This document shows positions 10,277 through 18,834 of a stretch of DNA of 24,116 nt, piece after piece. The stretch covers positions 1-24,116 of the forward strand of contig JAQGAU010000766.1 of assembly GCA_034698045.1 (NCBI GenBank), written 5' to 3'. The notes under the pieces were generated by a model. The model saw only the letters and a list, made by a program, of their open reading frames with translations. It was not told the DNA's origin and ran no database searches. The DNA is from Paramacrobiotus richtersi (lineage: Eukaryota; Tardigrada; Eutardigrada; Parachela; Macrobiotidae). Both the position numbers and the translations under genes were made by a program. Position 1 is the first letter of the stretch; every line of letters starts with the position of its first letter.

Positions 10277-10733
10277 TGCTAGGTCTATACTTATGTTGTA
10301 TCTCGAAATGTTGTAGCAATGTTGAGCGATGATCTGGGAAATACCACAAACGCAGGGAATGTTGTACCAATAATGTTGTAGTAACGTTGTTGTAATTGTC
10401 AAAGTTTCGGCAACAGTACCGTCCATACTACTGACCTAATTCCATAATTAATTCATTTCCGATTTAAATCCATAATTTTGCAAGCTCATTGCTCATTGGT
10501 CAACTTGCTGCGATTGTTGTAAAAAGGAAGAGAAGCCCCTCCCTTCTACAACATCGAAATGCAACAAATTTTGCAAGTTTCAACACTTTTTCTTACAACA
10601 TCGTGCGTCCGTACTTCTGCTATTTTACAACAAAACCCATGCAACGTTGTCGTGCGCAGCCATACTCAATAACAACAATTTTGTTGAAAATGTGTTGTAA
10701 TTGAGATACAACAACATAAGTATAGACCAAGCA
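10277..10733. mobile_element. 457-bp inverted-repeat element with TTA target duplication (PIF/Harbinger-type MITE)
   Basis: The left end TGCTAGGTCTATACTTATG and the reverse complement of the right end TGCTTGGTCTATACTTATG differ by one base. The match continues through GTTGTATCTC apart from a 3-base GTT insertion in the right arm. The element is flanked by TTA at 10274-10276 and TTA at 10734-10736. A 3-bp TTA duplication and terminal inverted repeats are the pattern of PIF/Harbinger elements. The interior is full of GTTGTA on the left and TACAAC on the right, making long imperfect self-complementarity, and has no transposase frame, so it would be non-autonomous. Similar ends and low decay suggest fairly recent insertion. 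Confidence 0.7.
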
Positions 10734-10736
10734 TTA

Positions 10737-11689
10737 CAGTACGTAGGTGCGAGTACCACAAACGCTATTTCACTATTGCCGCGGGTGGACATTAGTCGCT
10801 GCCCGTTTACGTTGTATTGCGTGTGGGGGGAAACTGAAACGCAGTTGCGATACCTTTCAATCGGTACAGACCTAATCAGGGTCGAAATATTTAGCTTACG
10901 ATCAATTCTGATGCTTACGTTGTATTCAGTTACTTTACAGATGGGCAGCGATTGCTTCACAATCTGATCCTGGTAGAAGTACATTGTAATACAACCGATA
11001 GTGCATCGAAAGTTCCACAATCAAATGTGCGCGGTATGCTCAGTACTCCATCTGTTTATGTAAATCGCAAGAAACGTTGCGCACAATGATGCCGATCTTC
11101 CAGGAACCACATAATTTATCGGTCAATTTTAAAATGTGTTTTATCCAAGGCAACTGATTTGTGCCCTTTGTATATGTTTGCAACAATGACCGCTTATTTG
11201 TAATAAATTGTTTTTGCTAGAACAGCTAGCTATAATGCGGTATAGTCGCAATATACCGCGAAAAACATGCGACGATATATACATGTACTGTTATGATGTA
11301 CATGATTATCTAAGTGCGGATCAACGGAAGTGAAACTACACCGGTGGAATAAAAGGAACCGTTTCAACCGTTGCACTGTTGAACTGTTGTTGTTGAACTG
11401 TTGCAACCGTAACTACGCTCGGACATCAGACCATTTGAAACAAAACGAACATAGCAACAACGAAGCGTTGTCTGATAAAACAGACGCTACATAGAAACAA
11501 TGCAATGCAACACGCGGCTACATGCCCTTACTGGGCTAAATATCGTCAATATATTTTAAAAAATACTGCGGAAATGCCAGATACAAACTTCACAGGATAT
11601 CGTTCAAGTGCAAGCGATCCAGTCCCTCGCACAAGGACGTGAGAGACTGGTATACTTCTCGTGGAAGTACAGCAGCATTCCATAGTCTG
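10737..11689. other. No gene seen
   Basis: No convincing coding frame. It contains GTTGAACTGTTG-type short repeats at about 11375-11402 and the small hairpin at 11237-11259. Confidence 0.4.
11237..11259. repeat. Perfect 8-bp hairpin
   Basis: GCGGTATA at 11237-11244, a 7-base loop, then TATACCGC at 11252-11259. No function is implied. Confidence 0.5.
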
Positions 11690-12531
11690 GCAGATACTAC
11701 AGCAAATCAGTCAGGAGTAAATTCATACTGGTCAGGATCAACTGTGGTAACCAGGAACGGATGGTTTGTCTGGCTTCTTGTTCGGCATCATGTTGTCTGC
11801 TTGTTGCAGGGCATCTGCGATTGGGTGATTCTGCGCAACATGACCAGTCCACTTTACTTACTCTTGTCCACTCAGTCATTATTTCCCATGGATGCTTTTT
11901 GAGCACGGCTACGTATGTAGAGGGACCGGGTATGCGCATTCCTTACTATGAATATGCGCCAACAACAAGACCGCTTTGTTTGATGCTTAAGAGGAAATTT
12001 GTCCCGTGATCTGTGGGCTCAGTTCTTTGAGTGCTCCGGGGACTTGTTCAGGATGACGAGGCACACTTTTGCCTCCAGGAGGCGTCCCTAGAGGTGCGCC
12101 AACACTTAACAATAAGACTGAAATAAGTATGTTCGAAAATTTGCCACGCTGGCAATAGTACTAGTGGTTTGTGGCAAAATTTTGTGATGGTACGTTTTTT
12201 TGCGATTTTTTAAGAATATTACTGCCTGATAGTTGTTCGGGTTTCCGATAGTCAGCGTGTTGCTTTGGACACTCCATTTTGCAATACATGACATGCAGGT
12301 CCAACGTATGGCATCTGATATTCCGTAACAATGTACAGTAACTTGCCATCTAGGTGATCAAGAAGTGGCAGCGACGAGCCGCGTTTCGATCCTGATTGCT
12401 CGCGGATGCATTTTGAATCGGCCCAGCTGCATGAAATGGACAATCTGCGAACATTACGGAAATGTACGTTGGGAGTCCTGCTGAATGTTGTGGATCAGTT
12501 CCTTAATGATGTATTAATGGGTATCCAGTGA
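11690..12531 (+). pseudogene. Copy B of the 9-930 gene, frameshifted
   Basis: Blocks matching copy A occur in order but in different frames: VVT and QGICDWVILRNM (against QAICGRVILRDV), then GPGMRIPYYEY (against GPNVFIACCKY), then DLWAQFF (against DVMAQFL), then CLQEASLE (against LLQEALLQ). A donor GAG|GTGCGC follows at 12093 and an acceptor CCATCTAG at 12353, giving a 260-bp intron at the same place as in copy A. Exon 2 has a 2-base net deletion near its start, then runs open for 49 codons (12382-12528): RFDPDCSRMH, NLRTLRKCTL, ending MGIQ and TGA. I count at least three frame changes, hence pseudogene. The long intact exon 2 leaves open a different functional splice form. Confidence 0.62.
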
Positions 12532-12689
12532 CGAGTAGGTGCTTAGTTGGCAATGGCGGTGACGCTGTAAGTCACTGTTGCACGGACCATTAGCCATATC
12601 TGGGTTGGATGATACGAAAGTCGATGATCGCCGAGTGTTTGGTTCTATTTTATAACGTTTCCTTGTCTTGATGGCTCTTGATGACTCTG

Positions 12690-12880
12690 TGTAGTTTGAC
12701 GTTTGTGTGAGAAAATGTCACTTTTTTACGTAAAGGAGCAAATCTACATCCACTGTTCATTTAAGGTTTCGGTATCCTTTAAACTTATGATCTAACAGCT
12801 TGTTTATTTGCAGTTGAATTGTGTCACTAGCCTGTTCTGTAAAACTTTGATAGGAATTGAAATTACTACTTTTTCACAGC
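12690..12880 (+). repeat. 3' flank of copy B matching copy A flank
   Basis: Counterpart of 1030-1262, with the same order of short similar blocks. Beyond about 12880 the similarity is lost. Together with 11690-12531 this sets the duplicated unit at roughly 1.2 kb, with the copies about 11.6 kb apart in direct orientation. Confidence 0.5.
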
Positions 12881-13045
12881 CGTCTGGCAGCTACGTGTGA
12901 TCGACTACAACCGACTCAACAGTGCGGTTCATTGTGCAGGACCGTAGGTAACGAAAACAAGCACACATTCCTGAATGCAAGCCATACATGAAAATAAATA
13001 GCTTAGTGATCTTCTTCTCCACCCGCCGCTCACGCCGCAACTCCT

Positions 13046-13249
13046 TCAGCGTGTGCTGGCGTAGACGGCGTGCTCCGGTGTTTCCGTCTTGGAGCGGGCC
13101 TCGCTCAAGCTGGAGATGAAGCTCAGCACATTCTCGGCGTCCTCATTACTGTTCTCAGCGCGTCCACTTACATTGAGATTTGTGTGACCAATTGTGTCGC
13201 CATTGAAGTCAACAACAACACGAACAGACAGTGTCCCTAGCCGTAACAT
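13046..13249 (-). CDS. Coding-like stretch, possible C-terminal exon
   Basis: ATG at 13249-13247 (minus) opens 67 codons to TGA: VRVVVDFNGDTIGHTNLN, then NSNEDAENVLSFISSLSEA, ending HAVYASTR. The GC-rich 3' part has a codon-like pattern. A second minus frame through the same bases continues past the stop as LRQHTLKELRRERRVEKK, also strongly protein-like, with a GTGAGC donor candidate inside it. One of the two may be the real frame, or the region carries a frameshift. No family is recognised. Confidence 0.3.
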   Translation of the reverse strand: MLRLGTLSVRVVVDFNGDTIGHTNLNVSGRAENSNEDAENVLSFISSLSEARSKTETPEHAVYASTR

Positions 13250-14603
13250 CCCAAACTATGGTGATAGTATCACCGTGATACACGGTACCACTTTAACCGC
13301 GTTGCACCATCTGGTCTCGTAGTTAAGCAAAAAGCAAATCAAATAGTGTACTAACTGTAAGTACGGTTAATAATTAACTTAACAATTAGTTAAACTCAAA
13401 CAAATTCCGTAATATTACGATACCGAACCTCGGAAGTGTCGCCGTAAAATTAAATTTTTCAATTTCACACGAACAAGACTAATCGAACTTTGAGTGTATG
13501 AGTCTGCAAGCACGCACCAGACCGACAAAGGAACCGCAGGAGCTGTCAAATTCCGATCTGCTTCGCCGAAGACACTCGCTTAATTACTGTAATTCGTGCT
13601 CGGTAGTAAGATAATTTAAAAATATTATTTCGGTGCCCTCAAGTTCGCGGAGACTGCAAAACATTAATAGTACCATGTACTGCAGCATCGTAGTACTGCG
13701 ATAGTACTGCTCTAATTAAGCGAAACAGATCAGAATTTGACAGCTCGTGCGGTTCGCTTGTGAGTGCACTCCACATCTCCCTACGTAAAATGAAAACACT
13801 AATATATTTCTGAACAGCTGTTGACTGACGCTTTAAACAAATAAGGGCTATGCAGCGGTATGAAAATGGATGCACAACCTACCCTTCGAGTTCCTATATA
13901 GACACTGTGGATAAGAAAATCGGGAGTCATAACGAAGCATCCTGATGATCCACAACATCCCCTCGCTTTCTATCCCAGAACTGACTATAATACCGAGAGC
14001 TGTCCCGGGACAACGAAAGCGCCGAAACCAAAATAACTCAACACGATCTAGTGCTCTTTTTGCATATCCCCGGTGGCACCGAGTATTTGATTTTCTTGAG
14101 AGGTCCTAGTGTCTCAGCTGGAAATGAAACGTCTTTTGCCCTTTACCGGCAAAACGCAATTTTTTGACAATATTTTGACAATAGTGTAACACGAAATTAA
14201 CGTGCAAGTGTGCCGGCTGGTAGATACCATATGAAGGCGCAAACAGGTTATTAGGTAATTACGCGTGCCTGACCTTATATCTGGTCTTGACACTGAGTCC
14301 ACGGGAGAACCACATCGCCGCATCCACTTTAGAACAGTAGACCATGCCAGCGTGCACGTGCGTGGATCGATTATCGATCGCCATCGATCGATTACTGCTT
14401 TTTCACCGTATGGTTTAGACAGCACTAAGACTGCCTGTGCGAAACAGAATTCCCCTTGAAGAAACGTACTCGGTACAACGGACAAAACCACTGCACCAAT
14501 TGTTTAAAACAAATTCCGGGAATGTGACAAAAGGCTTAACTTGTACACAGCAGCAGGTGCCGGCGTTGTTCGTTCGTTGTTCGTTCGTTCAAGTGTATCC
14601 GTA
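13250..14603. other. No confident gene; inverted repeat and simple repeats
   Basis: AT-rich with no convincing coding frame. It holds the inverted repeat at 13532-13754, a cluster of ATCGAT palindromes at about 14366-14393 and GTTC/GTT microrepeats at about 14566-14590. Confidence 0.4.
13532..13754. repeat. 34-bp inverted repeat spanning 223 bp
   Basis: 13532-13565 is the reverse complement of 13721-13754 at 31 of 34 positions (core GAATTTGACAGCTC on the right arm). Inside, a shorter block TAATTAAGCG on the right pairs with CGCTTAATTA on the left after a 12-base insertion. The spacer is about 150 bp. It could be an old foldback or MITE, or a partial inverted duplication. No clear target duplication was seen. 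Confidence 0.6.
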
Positions 14604-14717
14604 ATGGGCGCGGTGACGGAAAATTCTGCCAATATGGCTGCTGCGGCCAAAACGGACTTGAAAATACAGCGTGGCTATACGCTCTCGTCATTTCTCAACG
14701 ACCAGGTTTCAAAATAA
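14604..14717 (+). CDS. Short ATG-started ORF, possible first exon
   Basis: ATG at 14604 opens 37 codons (MGAVTENSANMAAAAKTDLK, then GYTLSSFLNDQ) to a TAA at 14715. A donor-like CAG|GTTTCA falls just before the stop, and a good acceptor (TTGTCTTTCTAG) lies 31 bp on, too close for a normal intron. A frame after that acceptor reads TKKPYPFNGILQLYKAAG. This may be the 5' end of a gene whose other exons I cannot place. Confidence 0.25.
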   Translation: MGAVTENSANMAAAAKTDLKIQRGYTLSSFLNDQVSK

Positions 14718-14934
14718 CGGGTTCTTGTCTTTCTAGCACTAAGAAACCGTACCCGTTTAACGGAATTTTGCAACTTTACAAAGCTGCTGGTCTGAAGTCC
14801 TTCACTTGATCCCAACTGATGCGGAGATATCTCAGTATATTTTGGAGCTGTATACTTTGAAAACCCTGCGTTCTGTTGGTGTTTACTTTGGGCTGGAGTG
14901 ATCGGTCTTCTAAGTCATACCTGAGTTCTTGTCC

Positions 14935-15206
14935 CTGCCTTCCCGTTTTGGATCCGTATATCCTTGTTGTTTGGAAATCTTCGCACCCAGATACCTATCC
15001 ATCTTCCTCTCCCTTTTCCCATATTCCAGTCACATACTGATTTTTGTCCTATATATATATTCCTCTCCAATACCCACATATTGTTGCCCATTATCCCATT
15101 CAGACACATAATCCTATCATATTCGTCTTCTTATACCATACGTATTTCAGCCCCACACATATTCCTATTGCTGCCTGTCCGATACTTCGTTTCATATCCA
15201 AGGTAA
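14935..15206. other. Pyrimidine-rich tract ending in a strong + strand splice donor
   Basis: About 270 bp are C/T-rich with recurring CCCATAT/CCTATAT-like words and an ATATATAT run near 15050, followed by CCAAG|GTAAGT with the donor starting at 15203. All plus frames are nearly stop-free simply because of composition. It could be an untranslated exon or low-complexity spacer. Confidence 0.35.
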
Positions 15207-15959
15207 GTTGGCCTTTGCTTTTATTTCGAATCTCCCTGAAACATAGCGCATGTGGTCTTCTGTAACTTTACTACTCCCTTGTGTGGCTTCTTTTACCGTT
15301 ATTCAATTGTCTTGATTTGATACAAACAGATTGTACTGTAGCGATTATTAGCAGTCACGTACAGAGCCTTCAGGAAAATCAGTCGGAAGCGCGATGCCAT
15401 ACCACTTGCGATAGAACTCTGGCTAACTTATCAGGATGTAGGAACTTGTAGAACATATTGAAAGTTGCATAAACTGCAAAGCAGCAGCACTGCCGGATCA
15501 GCGAGCGAGTCAGGTTCTCCGGTTTCGGTTTGTCCCATTCTCACTCGGTTGTTCTTTTTTCTTGTCCCCGGTTGTGATACAAAAGCCTTGTGACTTCCGC
15601 ATGATACTGATCACTTCGGCATTTTCGTGTATTATCTGGAAGACGAAGCAAGAGGATGTGGGCCAGTAAGTAGGGTTTTCCAGCGCTCCTTGCTTTCGTA
15701 CATAGATTCAGCCGCGTAAACGCTTCTTCGGAGGTTCGGCTGCCTGCCCGTTTTGCTTGCATCGTCTCCTTCGGAGCTACTGCGCCACCTGGATTCTCCG
15801 AATGACTTTCCTTCCAGATTATGCCAGCTTTGTACTTACAGTGCCAGTCTGCCGATCTCGATAACAACGCTGCCACTCAGTGTGATGATGTTTTCGCGCT
15901 TGAGCACCGTTGGCACTGGGCGTCTCCACTGGAAGTTTAGTCTTATCGGAATTCGCCCC
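15207..15959. other. No confident gene
   Basis: A 111-codon minus frame at 15541-15876 is Lys/Arg/Glu-rich, without an ATG or splice signals I trust. Nothing else is assigned. Confidence 0.35.
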
Positions 15960-16464
15960 TTATGCAGAGTTGCAGACAGCACACCGCCGTGATGCGCAGG
16001 TTGTCGTTGTCATCATTACTGGTGATCCAGCGGCTTCTGAGGTGCAGTGTGGCTCTGTTGCTCTAATGGATCGCGCCAAGGTTTCGTAACCGCAGGCAAT
16101 AACATCCGGTGCCCGTGATACATCGTGCCAAAATGGTGACTGCCACACGGCCCACGTCGCTTCAGTAAACTCTGCTGTAAATGTGCTGTTGTAGTGGAGC
16201 TTTCCAGACAACGGGATCAATTTGCTCAACTTTGACAGCTTCATCGGTATTCAAGCAGGAGTCCAGGCTGTATTGCAATGTTTCGATCAAAAGATCGCAA
16301 TCACAGCCAACACTTACCAGCTCCCGGCAATCCCGGGTGGCGCCAACTTCAAATCTACCGTTAGCACAGCAGCGGCTGACACATTCATTTTTTTTAAAAC
16401 TCCAGTTTTCAGTCGTGTTGAACCATAGATCACAATCGTTTATCTGGACGTTATTGTGTCGCAC
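15960..16464 (-). CDS. Coding-like minus region with Cys-rich stretch; frame change inside
   Basis: Reading from 16464, one minus frame gives ENWSFKKNECVSRCCANG and then CDCDLLIETLQYSLDSC up to a stop at 16162. An overlapping frame from 16244 continues as NSTFTAEFTEATWAVWQ and IACGYETLARSIRATEPHC to 15960. The two would form one reading if a frame change occurred near GTTGTCTGG (about 16207-16215). A GTAAGT motif lies inside the first frame. The Cys and NST content would suit a secreted protein, but no signal peptide or known domain is visible. Pseudogene, unresolved splicing and chance are all possible. Confidence 0.22.
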
Positions 16465-17078
16465 GTGTGACTCTGGTGTTCGAAATTAGGTTTCCCGGCC
16501 CCTGGTTCGTTTTAAGGTGATCTATAGCTGGAACACTTACTACCGTCGCATTTTACAAAGACGGACCAGTGGTTGCTTGAGAGAAAATATAATGGTTCGC
16601 CGGTGCCTACAGTACGGTATTGACAACCCCCTGATCAGGGCATAGGAAGGAAGGTAATCAATTATGCTCGAATCCGTTTAAAGATTCCTTCTATCCAGTG
16701 CACGACTTGTTCTTGCATCCATCTTTTTGCTAAAGGCAGTTAAAATCACTTTTCTCCGTTCCTGATCCCTCTCTGCTCGCAACGTTCTTTCCAGCCATCT
16801 TTTGCTATGGGTTTCGGACCACTACCAGTTTTTGGCTGAGGGCGCCATCTCCTTCCATCCGCTGGAAGTTCCTTTGCATCTTTGGTTATCTGCGATTTGT
16901 ATTTGCTCGGATGGTATTGCCTGGGCTCGTTATCAGCGGTCGTATGGTTTACCTTCTGTCTTGCATGTTTCTCAACCGTGTACTTCGATGTGTTCCCTTA
17001 ATCTACATGCTTACGTACGTACATATACGGTGCCTGCAGCTAACTACCTGGATTTTAGAGACCCTTATCTTGATCACA
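16465..17078. other. No confident gene
   Basis: A plus frame at 16802-17107 is open for 101 codons but has no splice context or motif and overlaps the end of a better minus candidate. Confidence 0.35.
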
Positions 17079-17438
17079 TTAGCGCTGGCGGCTGTACTCT
17101 TGAATGATCTCTGACATCTGGGCAGTGAGTCGAAAATTCAAGGAAGCGTGTTCGTAAGCCAGTAGAATACGGGAACAGATCAAAGTACCGTCTCTTAGAA
17201 ACACCCAGCAACGCGTGCACCGGAATCCGCCACTTCCCATTGAGCGCCACCCATACCTGGATTTAGTCTTCGAAACTGCGGCGGCTTCTGTCATCTCTTC
17301 CTCCGTGAGGCCATATTCTACCGGCATGATTACTCTGTTGATGGTGAAGTGATCAGCCTGTGACGTGTACTGAAACTGAAAAGTTTCCTCCTGTTTTATG
17401 CTGTTGGGTACTTGAAACCACTTGCGAATGGATGACAT
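17079..17438 (-). CDS. ATG-started minus ORF, possibly frameshifted
   Basis: ATG at 17438-17436 (context AAACATGTC) opens 119 codons: MSSIRKWFQVPNSIKQEE, then PVEYGLTEEEMTEAAAVSKTK. Downstream of SKTK the alternative frame (IQVWVALNGKWRIPVHALLG, RRYFDLFPYSTG) looks more protein-like than the ORF's own continuation. A one-base loss in the GACTAAATCC run would explain this. An AG|GTATGG donor motif sits exactly there, so an intron is the other explanation. A strong acceptor (CCTTCTGCTACAG) lies 5' of the ATG. The family is not recognised. Confidence 0.3.
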   Translation of the reverse strand: MSSIRKWFQVPNSIKQEETFQFQYTSQADHFTINRVIMPVEYGLTEEEMTEAAAVSKTKSRYGWRSMGSGGFRCTRCWVFLRDGTLICSRILLAYEHASLNFRLTAQMSEIIQEYSRQR

Positions 17439-17569
17439 GTTTCAGAGGAATAAGCTTGTTGTTGTAGCCTGTAGCAGAAGGAACAGGAGATAGTACAGAA
17501 TGGAGCCATGGTCATCAAGGTGATCGTGGCAATCTAAAAAATCGTTCATCCACTTTACTTGTCTGCCTT

Positions 17570-17966
17570 TCATATAACCAGTTCATGTGAATGGTGTGCT
17601 TTCGGTTTACGCGCTTCATCCTTGGCAAGGCTTCGGATTGGTCTTGATGACGGATTCCTGTTTCTCACTCTCGGCTCTTCCACGCCTTCCGTTTTAACGT
17701 TGCGCTGGTCCAGGTGGTCTTTGCCAGTGAGATCTTTTTGCAAGGCTTAAGGCACTGCTGGATCGAATTCCTAGTGAGGGTCCTCCGGTTTGTTCGGCTT
17801 ACCACTCTCTCACGTACTTGTGGCTTCTTGACTGATGCATTTCTTTCTTCGGTTGGCGTGTCGCTAAGCCAAGTGCGTTTCTATGTGTTTTCGCATCGAT
17901 GGACTTCTGGAATAAGACATCCTGATCCGTGGCAAATGGGATAATTTTTGACAGTTGTCCTACACT
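17570..17966 (-). CDS. Purine-rich minus stretch with overlapping coding-like frames
   Basis: Three minus frames are open in succession: a first with IIPFATDQDVLFQKSIDAK, a second with SVKKPQVRERVVSRTNRR and CLKPCKKISLAK, and a third with VKTEGVEEPRVRNRN and KPKAHHSHELVI ending at 17570. Possible donors are AA|GTACGT, GTGAGA and GTAAGC; possible acceptors are CCCTCACTAG and CCTGGACCAG. At least two splice paths keep frame, one with a 47-bp intron. The sequence is A/G-rich on this strand, so Lys/Arg/Glu-rich open frames could reflect composition alone. It may be the 5' part of the same gene as 17079-17438. Confidence 0.25.
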
Positions 17967-18834
17967 TTAGTGCGATTTCGAACCTGCAGTACTGGCTAGC
18001 GTAACCGTGTCGTTTCGAAGGCTGTTTCAAGTAGAGGAATAGATGTGCTGAAATCAAAGTGGCTTTCGCGAGAGAACTTCCGCTGGTAGATCTAACTTAT
18101 AAAGATAAGGTCATGCCGAGTCATATCAGGTTCTAGAACAGTGTCGAGAACTTCGCGTTGCACACAGTTTTTAATGTAATATCATACAGAAAAAGTCTAT
18201 GTTATTCGTTCTCAAAAAGACCGAAAATCATTTTGCTTTTGCTCACGTGATCGGAAAAAAACTGGCTCGTCGCGTTTTGTCCTACTTTCAAGTAAATTGG
18301 AAGACCTTGAAGCTAGTTGTTCTTTTGAACGAACAAGTTTTTGTACCCTGTTTGTGCAGGTTGCGATATCCTAATACGAACGAACAACTGAGTCGGAAAG
18401 GTTCTTCCCGTCTGGACCGTTTTAGTGGTCACAGCGCTGGTGACTTGCTTTGACGCTTCCGTGCAGAGTGTGCATGTTGTCGGGACATCATTTCAGAAAG
18501 TGCTTCTTGAACTCTAATGCCTTCGTTTCTCTTTCGTGTTTCTACTTGGTTTTTCGTGGAAAATGGCTGTCAGTGTTGCCATACAAGTGAACTATCGAGC
18601 CACAAAGCGAGAAATTCATCGATTTTCACAAGAATCCGTCGGATGAACAGATCACGTATTGTCGGTGAAAACCGAGTGCAGCAGTTTCCAGCAGATAGAG
18701 TAGCACTTTGAATTTGATTGGCATTTGTAATTTGGTGGACCGTTCGGGCAAGAATAAGTGGCTGGCGTAAATTTTTCTTATGAACATATCATGCATGTAG
18801 TTTGAACTGTGCTGTATTGTTACAGGTGATCAGA
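17967..18834. other. Upstream region of the kinase gene; no confident gene
   Basis: An ATG-started plus frame at 18199-18453 (84 codons) has ordinary composition and no motif. The kinase exon 1 is preceded by TGTATTGTTACAG at 18825, a likely acceptor, so part of this region is probably a 5'-UTR intron. The promoter was not identified. Confidence 0.35.

Noticed and set aside
10337-10765. TACCACAAACGC found both inside the MITE and just outside its right end
   Set aside because: Only 12 bases; it does not fit the target-duplication boundaries and is probably chance.
16802-17107. 101-codon plus frame with a protein-like end
   Set aside because: No splice signals or motif, and its 3' end overlaps the minus candidate at 17079-17438.
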